64,000 bases of DNA. Origin: Cellvibrio sp. (lineage in GTDB: Bacteria > Pseudomonadota > Gammaproteobacteria > Pseudomonadales > Cellvibrionaceae). Numbering within the stretch: the stretch's first letter is position 1; each line of letters starts with the position of its first letter. The translations under genes and the position numbers were made by a program. The notes under the pieces were generated by a model. That model saw only the letters and a program-made list of their open reading frames with translations, ran no database searches and was not told the origin of the DNA. The stretch lies in NCBI GenBank assembly GCA_016712405.1, contig JADJRD010000001.1:930001-994000 (forward strand). The letters run 5' to 3'. Shown here piece after piece: positions 16,365-25,601 of the stretch.

Positions 16365-19300
16365 TCACTTACTCACAAGATACACACCCACTGCTGCCGG
16401 CAATCCGGTTACCAATGCGGTATACAAGGTAAAATTTCCTGCCACAGGCAAATTAGCGACTATGCGCGCATCTACGGTTTCTTCACGTAGATTCAAGGTG
16501 CCTGCCATTTGCAAATCACTTGACGGACTTCTAACGATTAATGGCTCAACAAAGGTCATAGTGCCGCGCTCGAAATTGACTTTGCCAGAAATTTCATCAT
16601 AGGCCAATCCCGTTTTATAGAGATCTGTAAAATCCAATCTTAAACGCCTCGCTAATGAATCGAAATTCAATACCGACATTAACCTCAACAATCCATCACC
16701 CGCTGTGGCATCCCGATGAAAGCGACCCTCAATCAACTTAAGCTCCAAAAGCCCTGCCACATCCACTAAATGAAAATTCTGGGGCGCCGACAACCAATTA
16801 ATATCCACCAGTATCTGTGCGGATTGGCTCTCAACCATTTCCGGTTTTTTCCAGTGCCGCAATACTTCAGCCATATTTTTTGTTGTTAATTTTCCAACAA
16901 AACGACTTTGTTGCCCTGATTCTGTTGTCTGCCAAGATAATTCTGCACCCGCATCCAGTTTATCTTGATGATGAATTTCCATGCCACGAATATTGCCTTT
17001 GATATTATCAAACAAAACACCCTGACCATTCGGTTTTATATCAAACTCTATTGATCCCCAATGCTCGGCATTGATAAACAACTCGCCCACGGCAATATTA
17101 GCCAAGGGTAACTGACGCAGATCAAAATCCATTCTGGAATTTTTCCCTTTCCCCTCTGTAACAATGGAATCATTTTGTGCGGTTTCTAAAAACAGCTGTT
17201 GTAATTGCACTGACATTGGGAAATCAGGGTTATGAGGAATTAATACATCACCCGAAATTTTTGAGTTTTGCAAACCCAAATTCCAACCATCTTCTTTACG
17301 CGTCGCCACCACTGACAAATTTTCGAATGTGACCGCACCCAATTGATAACGGCCTAATAATAATTGGGTTCTAAATGGCAATCCTGCAACTTCATTCGAT
17401 TCATTCAGTATCACTTGATGATCAGGTTGCTGATAATACTCTTGGTATTGTTCATATTGAGATTTGATTTTTTTCCATGCATTTAAATCGATTTCCGATA
17501 TAAATCCAGACACTAAAAATTCTTCCCCATGCTTTCCATCATCAGAGACAAATGTTGCCTCTTCCGACAAAGCTATATTCGCATTCAATAATCGCCCATT
17601 CTCTCCTCGCTTAAGACGAAATAAAGCATCCACTCTACCGTCATAAGTCGTTTGTATTTGAGAATAATTCGGCTGCAACCACAACTGGAAGTTAAACGAT
17701 CGTTTGCTATTTGCTTTCTTACCGTAGGGCGCAGGCAAATTAACCGCCACACCCTCAAGTTGACTGGACAAATTAATTTCTGCAAAGGCCTCTTTTTTAA
17801 AATCAAAAGAAGATTGCAGAGCACCGCTATCCAACATCTCTTCATCAGTGGTCTTCCGGTTATGTTTTAACTCAACCGATAACTGATAAGGCAAGAGACC
17901 ATTTAAAAATAACGCTTCGGGTCTTCGCGTCCATTTAGCCAAATCACGCGTATGTGCAGCTCCCGACACCTCAATTCTAGTTTTTCTTTCCCCTTCATTC
18001 TGAATCGATTTTAACTGCGCATTAATGTGCTGATTAAATAAATCACCTTGCAAATTTTCGCTCAACAAACCTGTCTTGTTGCTGTAACTAATCCGACCCG
18101 TCAAATCCGATAACTGTAAATTTAAATTTTGCAGATCAAATTGAGTCGGTTGAATATCAATTGCTATTTGTTGATGCGCGTCTTCATCAGGATTTTTTGT
18201 TCCCAAAGGCACAACCAGATTCAGTTCAGTATTAATCGCACCTGACATAAACCAGGAATCCATACTATTTCCTATATATCGACGCAGCGCTCCTTCCCTT
18301 AAAATCCGCAAACCATCACTGGCCGCACCATTCAGATTGGCTGTAATTGACAGCAAGGAACCTTGCCCATCTGATTTTGGATTAACGTCAACTCTGGCAT
18401 TGTTTACATTAGTATCAAAAATTTTGGCGCTGGCCAGATTCGCTGCAACTTTCGCATTGTTGATAAATAGATGGCCCGAAACTTCTCTAAGCTGTGGCCA
18501 ATCCGAATGATATGCCAGCTCTGCCTGATGCAAATTCATATCGAGCTGAACAGCACGAGCGAAAGGCTCTTTCAGATTAAGACTAGCCCGATAAATAAAT
18601 CCAATATCCGTCACCTTTCCTGAATTATTATTTCCAATGCTGTCATCTAACCAATTCAATAATTTTTCAGATAAGGTTTTAGGCGTATATTTTTTATATT
18701 GACTGGCAGGTAATTGTCGAGAGCCAATCTGCAAATACAAATCCATATTGTTCGTGCCTTTAAACCACGGGGTTGAAAGCCACATGTAGCCTGATGTTTG
18801 CTCATCACCATCAAAAAAGTTTAACCGACCACTGTTTACATAGACTTTGTTATTTTCTTTTTGTAAATGCCAAGCAACTTGACCAAACAAACGCTGATAA
18901 ACCATAGGTTCAGTATAAACACCGGGGTAAAACATGCTAAAGCCATTTTGACTATCGATAGAAACAAAACCACCTTTTGCATTTACCTGTAAATAACCAT
19001 CGACACCTGTTAAGGCTGGAGCTCCTTGCCATGCTGACACTTTGACTTTTTGAAGGTTCGTCGCCATTTTCCAATTTTTTGCACTCTGATAAGGAAAAGT
19101 AATTTCCAAATTCGATAGAATTCCTTCAGGTTGCAAAGTTAACAAAGTTTGATGCAAACGTTCTTTTCCCAAAACGCCGGACCGCTCCAATAATTGATGG
19201 GTTTTTTGCAAATCCAATTGATCCAAACGCAATTGTACTGACTGTCTAAATCCATTAGAGCTGGCAATTAAATTCATATTCTGAATATTTTCATTCGCCA

Positions 19301-20297
19301 ATAATGCTGAAATTGATTGCAATCCCAAACTCCATTTGCCATCTCGCAACCAATGCCCTCTCAAATCTGACGAAAACTTGTCTAAAGCAATATGTTGATT
19401 ATTAATATCGAGTACAAGTCTTTGTAAATTTAATTGCCCAGCCAAATCAAATCCCTGTTTGTCCACAGAAGTTTCTGTCCATAATTTCGCGGAAACTTCT
19501 CCTTCGCTATTGATATGACTTTCTTGACCGCTTAATAAAAATGCAGTGGCAGCACGTAAAGGCTCACTGGTTGGAAATTGGTTAAGCTCTAGATACGCTT
19601 TTGCTTGCAGATTTTTTTGATCGCGGGGATCACCATTGGCTTCCAGCAATAAGACTAAACTTTTGGGTTTATTTTCGATATCCACTTGCAAAGAAAGTCG
19701 ATGAAAATTATTTTTATTTTCCAGCAACAATCTAGGCGCCGTTAATTTCAGAATTTGACCGTCATTGAACGCAAACTGTAAATGCGTTTGTTTGATTGAC
19801 AGGTGATGTGACAAAAGCAACATATCAACTAATGGATCAAATTTGGATGCCGTCCCTTCGCTTGAAGTATCCTGGCTTGGATTACTTGTGGTTAATCCTG
19901 AAACATGCCAGAAACCGTCATTCTTTTGCTGAAAAGAAATTTTGATTTTTTCAACACTTAAATCACTCCACACCAATCGGGCATTGGTGAGTGACCGAAG
20001 AATGTCCAAACGCAACATGGCGCGATCCATTTCAGCAATTTCGTGCCCTTCATTGCTTTGCAATTTCACACCACGAAGTTGTATGCCAGGCTTTAATCCT
20101 TTCCAATCAGCCTCTATTTTTTGAATGGTCACTTTTGCTTCAATACGCTCGGATAAATACTCCGCTATTGAATCTTGATAATCTTCTAACAAATAAGAAA
20201 AGCTTCGACCTGACTGCACCAAAATAGCCAAAGAGATCAGCATCATGGCAATCAACAAATAAAACCATTTCACTAATCTACGTAATAAACGCGTCAT
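16365..20297 (-). CDS. yhdP: YhdP family AsmA-like phospholipid transport protein
   Basis: This 1310-residue protein has an N-terminal membrane anchor (residues 12-32, LYLLIAMMLISLAILVQSG) and a long periplasmic part made of AsmA/DUF3971 repeats. YhdP, with TamB and YdbH, forms beta-groove bridges that carry phospholipids to the outer membrane. Recognisable pieces include EAKVTIQKIEADWKGLKPGI near the N-terminus and GTLNLREETVDARIVANLPV near the C-terminus. The frame stops with TGA after GVYLVSK, but the expected tail continues in the same frame to 16131, giving about 1388 residues if read through. It is followed upstream (towards mre) by rng, as in other gammaproteobacteria. Confidence 0.9.
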   Translation of the reverse strand: MTRLLRRLVKWFYLLIAMMLISLAILVQSGRSFSYLLEDYQDSIAEYLSERIEAKVTIQKIEADWKGLKPGIQLRGVKLQSNEGHEIAEMDRAMLRLDILRSLTNARLVWSDLSVEKIKISFQQKNDGFWHVSGLTTSNPSQDTSSEGTASKFDPLVDMLLLSHHLSIKQTHLQFAFNDGQILKLTAPRLLLENKNNFHRLSLQVDIENKPKSLVLLLEANGDPRDQKNLQAKAYLELNQFPTSEPLRAATAFLLSGQESHINSEGEVSAKLWTETSVDKQGFDLAGQLNLQRLVLDINNQHIALDKFSSDLRGHWLRDGKWSLGLQSISALLANENIQNMNLIASSNGFRQSVQLRLDQLDLQKTHQLLERSGVLGKERLHQTLLTLQPEGILSNLEITFPYQSAKNWKMATNLQKVKVSAWQGAPALTGVDGYLQVNAKGGFVSIDSQNGFSMFYPGVYTEPMVYQRLFGQVAWHLQKENNKVYVNSGRLNFFDGDEQTSGYMWLSTPWFKGTNNMDLYLQIGSRQLPASQYKKYTPKTLSEKLLNWLDDSIGNNNSGKVTDIGFIYRASLNLKEPFARAVQLDMNLHQAELAYHSDWPQLREVSGHLFINNAKVAANLASAKIFDTNVNNARVDVNPKSDGQGSLLSITANLNGAASDGLRILREGALRRYIGNSMDSWFMSGAINTELNLVVPLGTKNPDEDAHQQIAIDIQPTQFDLQNLNLQLSDLTGRISYSNKTGLLSENLQGDLFNQHINAQLKSIQNEGERKTRIEVSGAAHTRDLAKWTRRPEALFLNGLLPYQLSVELKHNRKTTDEEMLDSGALQSSFDFKKEAFAEINLSSQLEGVAVNLPAPYGKKANSKRSFNFQLWLQPNYSQIQTTYDGRVDALFRLKRGENGRLLNANIALSEEATFVSDDGKHGEEFLVSGFISEIDLNAWKKIKSQYEQYQEYYQQPDHQVILNESNEVAGLPFRTQLLLGRYQLGAVTFENLSVVATRKEDGWNLGLQNSKISGDVLIPHNPDFPMSVQLQQLFLETAQNDSIVTEGKGKNSRMDFDLRQLPLANIAVGELFINAEHWGSIEFDIKPNGQGVLFDNIKGNIRGMEIHHQDKLDAGAELSWQTTESGQQSRFVGKLTTKNMAEVLRHWKKPEMVESQSAQILVDINWLSAPQNFHLVDVAGLLELKLIEGRFHRDATAGDGLLRLMSVLNFDSLARRLRLDFTDLYKTGLAYDEISGKVNFERGTMTFVEPLIVRSPSSDLQMAGTLNLREETVDARIVANLPVAGNFTLYTALVTGLPAAVGVYLVSK

Positions 20298-20324
20298 TCA
20301 ATATACTTCTTTTAAAATAAAACA

Positions 20325-20402
20325 GACCCCACCCTAACCCTCCCCTTGCCAGGGGAGGGAATATGCTCCTCCCCCTGGCAAGGGGGAGGTTGGGAGGGGG
20401 TC
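20325..20402. repeat. Palindromic repeat between rng and yhdP
   Basis: The block contains CCCTCCCCTTGCCAGGGGAG and the related CTCCCCCTGGCAAGGGGG, each a near-perfect hairpin, bounded by GACCCC and GGGGTC. On RNA it could stabilise the rng 3' end or terminate transcription. Same family as the blocks at 49438 and 25443. Confidence 0.8.
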
Positions 20403-20419
20403 AAGCTTTTAATAATGTT

Positions 20420-21889
20420 TCAAATCAACACAATATCGTACTGTTCCTGCGTAAAAACCGATTCCACACGAAATTCAATTGTGCGCTGAATAAAAGCTTC
20501 CAAATCTGCAACATAAGCGGCTTGTTCATCCAATAGTCGATCAACAACCAATGCCGAAGCTAACACTAAAAATTTTTGATTGTCGTAAGCACGCGCCATA
20601 CGCAACACTTCGCGAAAAATTTCGTAACAGACAGTTTCAGCTGATTTTACTCTGCCCTTTCCCTGACATGTTGGGCAAGGCTCACACAACATTTGTCCAA
20701 GTGATTCACGCGTACGTTTACGAGCCATCTCAACCAAACCCAATTCCGATACGCCGGTAATTCGTGTTTTGGCATGATCTTTTTCCAGCGCTTTTTCCAA
20801 TGTCCGCAACACTTGACGTTGGTGCTCTGGATCTTTCATATCTATAAAATCCAAAATAATAATGCCGCCTAAATTTCGCAAACGCAGTTGTCGTGCGATT
20901 GCAGAAGCGGCCTCGAGATTGGTTTTAAAAATTGTTTCTTCCAGATTACGATGCCCCACAAATGCGCCAGTGTTGACATCCACTGTGGTCATAGCTTCCG
21001 TTTGTTCAATAATCAAATAGCCATTGGATTTTAACGTGACACGAGGTTCCAACGCGCGTCTGATTTCTTCTTCAACACCATACATTTCCAAAAGAGGCCG
21101 ATCACCAGTGTAGAGTTCAATTAGATTACCCAATTGCGGCATATAGCTCACAGCAAACTCTTGCATCTGTTGCCAGGTTAATCGTGAATCGACTCTGACT
21201 TTATCCAATGGTGCTCGCGCTAAATCGCGCAAGGCGCGAAAATAGAGTGGCATATCACGATGAAGTTCCGCGGGAACACCCAACTGTGGCAGTTTTGCAC
21301 AAAGATCACTCCAGAGTTTAGTAAGAAAAGGGATATCAGACACTATCGCATCAGTATCAACACCTTCAGCGACGGTGCGAACAATAAAACCGCCCGCAAT
21401 TTGTTGCGAATAGACTTGCTGCTCAACGGCTTGCTTTAGGCGTTCACGTTCTTGTTCATCTTCAATGCGAATAGAGACACCAATGTGTTGCGAATTGGGC
21501 ATATACACCAAGTATCGCGACGAAAGCGTAATGTGTTTTGTGAGCCTCGCCCCTTTAGACCCTATAGGATCTTTTGCAACTTGCACCAACAGAGTTTCAC
21601 CTTCACGCACCAAGGTTCGAATATCCGGTAATTCCCCTTGATAAATTTCACCTTCCGGCAACTCTGGCATCATGTCGCCAGCATGAATAAATCCTGTTCG
21701 TTCTAATCCTATATCAACAAACGCAGCTTGCATGCCCGGTAATACACGCACGACTTTTCCACGATAAATATTACCGACATAACCTTTGCCATAACTGCGT
21801 TCCAAATAAAATTCCTGCACCACACCGTTTTCAACCAATGCGACACGCGTTTCAACAGGCGATACATTAATTAAAATTTCTTCGCTCAT
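20420..21889 (-). CDS. rng: Ribonuclease G
   Basis: This 489-residue endonuclease matures the 5' end of 16S rRNA and degrades some mRNAs. The N-terminal S1 domain (GNIYRGKVVRVLPGMQAAFV, residues about 38-57) is followed by the RNase H-like and DNase I-like parts. The two catalytic Asp motifs are present, TTVDVNTGAFVG and ILDFIDMKD, and the zinc-link is CEPCPTCQGKG. Length and order match E. coli Rng. Its start overlaps the end of maf by 23 bp, so the mre-maf-rng genes are likely cotranscribed. Confidence 0.96.
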   Translation of the reverse strand: MSEEILINVSPVETRVALVENGVVQEFYLERSYGKGYVGNIYRGKVVRVLPGMQAAFVDIGLERTGFIHAGDMMPELPEGEIYQGELPDIRTLVREGETLLVQVAKDPIGSKGARLTKHITLSSRYLVYMPNSQHIGVSIRIEDEQERERLKQAVEQQVYSQQIAGGFIVRTVAEGVDTDAIVSDIPFLTKLWSDLCAKLPQLGVPAELHRDMPLYFRALRDLARAPLDKVRVDSRLTWQQMQEFAVSYMPQLGNLIELYTGDRPLLEMYGVEEEIRRALEPRVTLKSNGYLIIEQTEAMTTVDVNTGAFVGHRNLEETIFKTNLEAASAIARQLRLRNLGGIIILDFIDMKDPEHQRQVLRTLEKALEKDHAKTRITGVSELGLVEMARKRTRESLGQMLCEPCPTCQGKGRVKSAETVCYEIFREVLRMARAYDNQKFLVLASALVVDRLLDEQAAYVADLEAFIQRTIEFRVESVFTQEQYDIVLI

Positions 21890-22523
21890 GTTTTTTCCAC
21901 ATCCAATTTAGGTGCATCTGTTTTTTAGCAGATGAGTGCCACCAGGAAATATCAAACTGTGACAATAATTCACAACAAATTTCAATCGGCAATCCAACAA
22001 CATTGGAATAACTGCCTTGAATGGACTTTACAAATACCGCGCCTAATCCTTGTATCGCATATCCACCCGCTTTATCGCGAGGCTCACCAGTTAACCAATA
22101 TTCCTTGATTTCATTTTCAGTTATTGATCGAAAAGATACTTGGGTAATTGAATAAGCAGTTGCTATTTTTTCAGGCGACGCCAATGCCACTGCTGTTATC
22201 ACTTGATGGGTTCGACCTGATAAGCTGCGTAAAATTTCAGCTGCATCATTGGCATCTTTTGGCTTTTCAAGAATCTTGTTATCCAATATTCCTAAAGTAT
22301 CGGCACCTAAAACAGGAGCCAAGCTACATTTTTCTCGCTGAACTTGTGCTAAACCCGCTTGTGCTTTTTCCAATGCCAATCGCTGAACATAAGCCAATCC
22401 GGTTTCACCGCTTTTTATTTTTTCTTCAACTGATGCTGCTATAACCTCAAACTGCACCCCTATCTGTTGCAGTAGTTCCCGGCGGCGAGGTGATCCTGAT
22501 GCAAGATAAATTTTACCGGCCAA
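21867..22523 (-). CDS. maf: Maf nucleotide pyrophosphatase (YhdE type)
   Basis: This 218-residue protein belongs to the Maf/HAM1-like family of house-cleaning nucleoside-triphosphate pyrophosphatases (dTTP/UTP in the YhdE group). It starts with YLASGSPRRRELLQQIG, has LGADTLGILDNKILEKPKDA with the catalytic Asp, the SGRTHQVITAVAL strand and the GEPRDKAGGYAIQGLGAVFV motif. It lies directly after mreD with no gap and overlaps rng, the usual mreBCD-maf-rng arrangement. The C-terminal 25 residues are a basic extension overlapping rng, longer than usual. Confidence 0.94.
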   Translation of the reverse strand: MAGKIYLASGSPRRRELLQQIGVQFEVIAASVEEKIKSGETGLAYVQRLALEKAQAGLAQVQREKCSLAPVLGADTLGILDNKILEKPKDANDAAEILRSLSGRTHQVITAVALASPEKIATAYSITQVSFRSITENEIKEYWLTGEPRDKAGGYAIQGLGAVFVKSIQGSYSNVVGLPIEICCELLSQFDISWWHSSAKKQMHLNWMWKKHERRNFN

Positions 22524-23033
22524 TTATTCAAACACTCGTAATTTGTTGCCAAAAAAATCCAGCGAATATCGAATCACTGGCCAGAATAACGCACTGGTGA
22601 AAGCGGGATAAATAAAACTAATTCCGGCCAAAGGTCTTCCAGCCATCCCCTGTACCCAATTGTCCGTGAGTTGAGCAATAGTGATCATGATGAACAACGA
22701 TATCATCTGCTTCAGCGTATTAAAATTTCGCACACGCTGATAAGAGAATAGACAAAGATAAGCGACTACAACTATGCCCAAACTATGCTGACCAAAAGGG
22801 ACACCTTCCAATAAATCCTGAAAAAGGCCAAGCAGACAAAGGGCAACCAAACTAATGCTAAATGGAAACGCAATAATCCAATAAACAGCAACCATGAGTA
22901 CAAATTCCGGACGCCACCATCGGCACTCCATAGGTAATGGATAAACCGAAATTATCAAGGCGCCAAGAAAGCTCAACGCAAGCAGAAGGTAAAGATTGAA
23001 CCGGGAGGTTTGCAAGGGGTAACCTCCAATCAA
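22524..23033 (-). CDS. mreD: Rod-shape protein MreD
   Basis: This 169-residue polytopic inner-membrane protein has about five hydrophobic helices. The MECRWWRPEFVLMVAVYWII and LGLFQDLLEGVPFGQHSLG segments are hallmarks of MreD (the PLP...W.RP.w and DLL.G..lG.h motifs). MreD is part of the elongasome with MreB, MreC, RodA and PBP2. Its start overlaps the mreC stop by 4 bp, implying translational coupling, and its stop directly precedes the maf start. Confidence 0.94.
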   Translation of the reverse strand: MIGGYPLQTSRFNLYLLLALSFLGALIISVYPLPMECRWWRPEFVLMVAVYWIIAFPFSISLVALCLLGLFQDLLEGVPFGQHSLGIVVVAYLCLFSYQRVRNFNTLKQMISLFIMITIAQLTDNWVQGMAGRPLAGISFIYPAFTSALFWPVIRYSLDFFGNKLRVFE

Positions 23034-23902
23034 GGTGCAGAAAAGGCGGACTCGCCCTGACTATCGTTGGTTTCTCTCGCTGACTCAAAGACCAGCAACA
23101 AATGACGACTTCTATCCAATCTCGCCATGGGTTTTGCTGTCACAATCAGAAAAGCTTTAGCGGGATCACGCACTACTTGCACGACTTCGGCAACAGGATA
23201 ACCGACAGGAAAGCGACGCCCCAATCCTGAACTCACCAGTAAATCACCCATTCGAATATCGGCATTTGCCGATACGTGCCGCAAACTCAAAGTGGTCATA
23301 TCGCCCGTTCCTTCAGCAATCGCTCTCACCCCATTACGATTCACCTGAACAGGAATAGCATGAGTGGCATCTGAAATTAACAACACGGTACTCGACTCGG
23401 AACTGACCTCAATGACCTGCCCCATTAAACCAAAGGCATCCAATACTGGCTGCCCTTTAAAAACACCTTCATTACTACCCCGATTAATAATCACTTGATG
23501 ACTTAAGGGATTGGGTGAAACCCCAATGAGCTCAGCAATTAACACGGTTTCGTGAAGTATATTGCTAGCATTGAGTAATTGACGAAGGCGGACATTTTCG
23601 GCAGCCAAAGCCGCCATCTGCTGGGATTTTCGTTGAAGAATGAGCACCTGGGTTTTCAGTTCGGCATTTTCGGCCTGAAGATCAACTGGCGATTCCATTA
23701 CATCCTCAAACCAATCACCGATCTTTCGCGGGACATCAGTGATTTTATAAAAGGGTGTTGTGATAGGACTGAGCCTATCCCTGACGGGGTCAAGCTTGTC
23801 AGTGTATAAGCCAACCACTACAAGCCCAACCATCACCATAATCAACAAGAACGCACGGCTTGTTATGCTAGACCCACGACTAAAGAGCGGCTTAATGGCA
23901 AT
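23030..23902 (-). CDS. mreC: Rod-shape protein MreC
   Basis: This is a bitopic inner-membrane protein of the elongasome: a membrane helix (LLIMVMVGLVVVGLY), a coiled coil (DLQAENAELKTQVLILQRKS) and the periplasmic beta domain. The expected N-terminus (AIKPLFSRGSSITSRAF) lies in frame upstream of the first ATG/GTG/TTG codon, with a TAG six codons before it. The only fitting start is an ATT at 23902, giving 290 residues; the conventional TTG at 23848 would remove this conserved cytoplasmic tail. Either a rare ATT start is used or the start codon is misread in the sequence. Overlaps mreD by 4 bp. Confidence 0.88.
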   Translation of the reverse strand: MAIKPLFSRGSSITSRAFLLIMVMVGLVVVGLYTDKLDPVRDRLSPITTPFYKITDVPRKIGDWFEDVMESPVDLQAENAELKTQVLILQRKSQQMAALAAENVRLRQLLNASNILHETVLIAELIGVSPNPLSHQVIINRGSNEGVFKGQPVLDAFGLMGQVIEVSSESSTVLLISDATHAIPVQVNRNGVRAIAEGTGDMTTLSLRHVSANADIRMGDLLVSSGLGRRFPVGYPVAEVVQVVRDPAKAFLIVTAKPMARLDRSRHLLLVFESARETNDSQGESAFSAP

Positions 23903-23916
23903 GCCCTCTGGCTAAA

Positions 23917-24951
23917 TCAAGACGAGAGTAAATCAATGTTGCGTTTGTCGGTCATTTCCAATGCCATACCACCACCTCGTGCCACACAGGTCAAAGGATC
24001 TTCGGCGACGATAAACGGCAAGCCAGTCTCGTTGGAAAGAAGACGATCCAGATCCCTCAAGAGTGCGCCACCGCCCGTTAAGACAACACCACTTTCGGCA
24101 ATATCGGAAGCCAATTCAGGCGGAGATTGTTCCAGAGCACTTTTCACCGCTTGAACTATGCCAGCCAAAGGCTCCTGCAAGGCTTCCAGCACTTCGTCAC
24201 TGGTCAGGGTAAAACTGCGAGGCACGCCTTCTGCAAGATTGCGACCGCGCACATCAATTTCACGAATTTCACTACCCGCAAAAGCACAACCAATTTCTTG
24301 TTTGATGCGTTCTGCCGTCGCTTCACCAATGACACTGCCGTAGTTGCGACGAACATAGTTCACAATCGCTTCATCAAAACGGTCGCCACCAATACGAACA
24401 GAATCGGAATAGACCACACCGTTCAAAGAGATAACCGCAATTTCGGTGGTGCCTCCACCAATATCCACCACCATGGAACCACTGGCTTCGGATACCTTTA
24501 GGCCAGCGCCAATCGCCGCCGCCATAGGCTCATCAATCAACCGCACTTCACGGGCACCAGCCCCTAGAGCAGATTCACGAATCGCACGTTTTTCAACTTC
24601 AGTTGATAAACAGGGAACACTGACTAAAACGCGGGGAGATGGGTTGAACCAAGAGTTTTCATGTACTTTGCGGATAAAGTGTTGCAGCATTTTTTCGGTA
24701 ACCTGAAAGTCGGCAATCACACCGTCTTTCAAAGGGCGAATAGCCGTGATATTACCCGGCGTACGACCCAACATACGCTTGGCTTCCACACCCACCGCCT
24801 CAACAATCTTGGTACCGTTATGGTGACGAATCGCCACTACGGAGGGTTCGTTGAGAACGATACCGCGTCCGCGAACATAAATAAGTGTATTTGCTGTACC
24901 CAGATCAATGGATAAGTCGTTGGAAAATGCTCCACGCAAAAGTTTTAACAT
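23917..24951 (-). CDS. mreB: Actin-like rod-shape protein MreB
   Basis: This 344-residue bacterial actin polymerises under the inner membrane and guides cell-wall elongation. The actin-ATPase motifs are clear: phosphate-1 loop DLGTANTLIYVRGRGIVLN (residues about 17-35), phosphate-2 VVDIGGGTTEIAVISL and the adenosine motif VVLTGGGALLRDLD. The N-terminal LRGAFSNDLSIDLG is typical of gammaproteobacterial MreB. It is the first gene of mreB-mreC-mreD-maf-rng and is divergent from gatC, with about 190 bp of shared promoter region. Confidence 0.97.
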   Translation of the reverse strand: MLKLLRGAFSNDLSIDLGTANTLIYVRGRGIVLNEPSVVAIRHHNGTKIVEAVGVEAKRMLGRTPGNITAIRPLKDGVIADFQVTEKMLQHFIRKVHENSWFNPSPRVLVSVPCLSTEVEKRAIRESALGAGAREVRLIDEPMAAAIGAGLKVSEASGSMVVDIGGGTTEIAVISLNGVVYSDSVRIGGDRFDEAIVNYVRRNYGSVIGEATAERIKQEIGCAFAGSEIREIDVRGRNLAEGVPRSFTLTSDEVLEALQEPLAGIVQAVKSALEQSPPELASDIAESGVVLTGGGALLRDLDRLLSNETGLPFIVAEDPLTCVARGGGMALEMTDKRNIDLLSS

Positions 24952-25080
24952 GACAAGAAAGGACCTTAAGATTTGGTTGAATCAAATGTAAAAATCAGCG
25001 GACAGTATAGGTGAAAATGCTCAAATTAGCTTCGCGATTTTTTTATTGCCTGCACTCTAACAATCGCGGGGATTCAGAGC

Positions 25081-25110
25081 AAGGCACAAGTATGATACCT
25101 TGTGCGCCTT
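25081..25110 (+). promoter_or_regulatory. Hairpin or -10 element upstream of gatC
   Basis: AAGGCACAAG and CTTGTGCGCCTT can pair around an 8-nt loop TATGATAC and are followed by TTTTTAGCTTTT, so the RNA could form a terminator-like hairpin 35 bp before gatC. The loop also contains TATGAT, a good -10 hexamer. I cannot tell which role is real. Confidence 0.35.
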
Positions 25111-25144
25111 TTTAGCTTTTCCCATTGTTTGGAGCATACCGCGA

Positions 25145-25432
25145 ATGGCAATTGAATCTTCTGACATCGCCAAACTGGCAAAGTTAGCTCGCATTGAAAT
25201 AAATGACACAGCCGCTCAAGAAGCAGCCAAAAGTATTTCTGACGTACTGGCACTGGTTGATCAACTTCAAGCGATCAATACTGATGGCGTTTTACCCATG
25301 GCTCACCCGCTGGATGCCGTACAAAAATTGCGCCCCGACATGATTAGCGAAACCAATCAACGCGAGGCATTTCAATCCATAGCACCGGCGACCCAAGATG
25401 GATTGTATTTGGTACCAAAAGTGATTGAGTAA
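25145..25432 (+). CDS. gatC: Asp-tRNA(Asn)/Glu-tRNA(Gln) amidotransferase subunit C
   Basis: GatC is the small clamp subunit that holds GatA and GatB together in the transamidation route to Gln-tRNA(Gln)/Asn-tRNA(Asn). The 95-residue frame (start ATG 25145) has the family pattern IAKLAKLARIEI near the start and MAHPLDAVQKLRPDMI in the middle, ending with LYLVPKVIE. An earlier start at 25100 would add 15 unrelated residues. It heads gatC-gatA-gatB; a palindromic repeat block fills the gap to gatA. Confidence 0.95.
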   Translation: MAIESSDIAKLAKLARIEINDTAAQEAAKSISDVLALVDQLQAINTDGVLPMAHPLDAVQKLRPDMISETNQREAFQSIAPATQDGLYLVPKVIE

Positions 25433-25442
25433 TGAATTTGTA

Positions 25443-25556
25443 CCCCTCTCCCTAACCCTCTCCCACAAGGGGAGAGGGGACAGATCGAAGTTCATTATGA
25501 ATTAATCGGGGAGTGGGCTCCATCGCCCTTGATGGGAGAGGGATGGGGAGAGGGTG
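25443..25556. repeat. Palindromic repeat block between gatC and gatA
   Basis: CCCCTCTCCCTAACCCTCTC and CACAAGGGGAGAGGGG form one hairpin; a second, related arm (GGGAGAGGGATGGGGAGAGG) closes the block. It sits between cotranscribed genes, so it would be in the mRNA and could stabilise or uncouple segments of the transcript. Confidence 0.75.
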
Positions 25557-25601
25557 AAATTTTTTTAAGAAAAAATTGTTCAAAATTTTTAGGAAACCTG
25601 A

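Noticed and set aside
16365..16367. TGA in yhdP as a selenocysteine codon
   Set aside because: No SECIS-like hairpin is evident and YhdP has no selenocysteine relatives; a nonsense change or base error is simpler.
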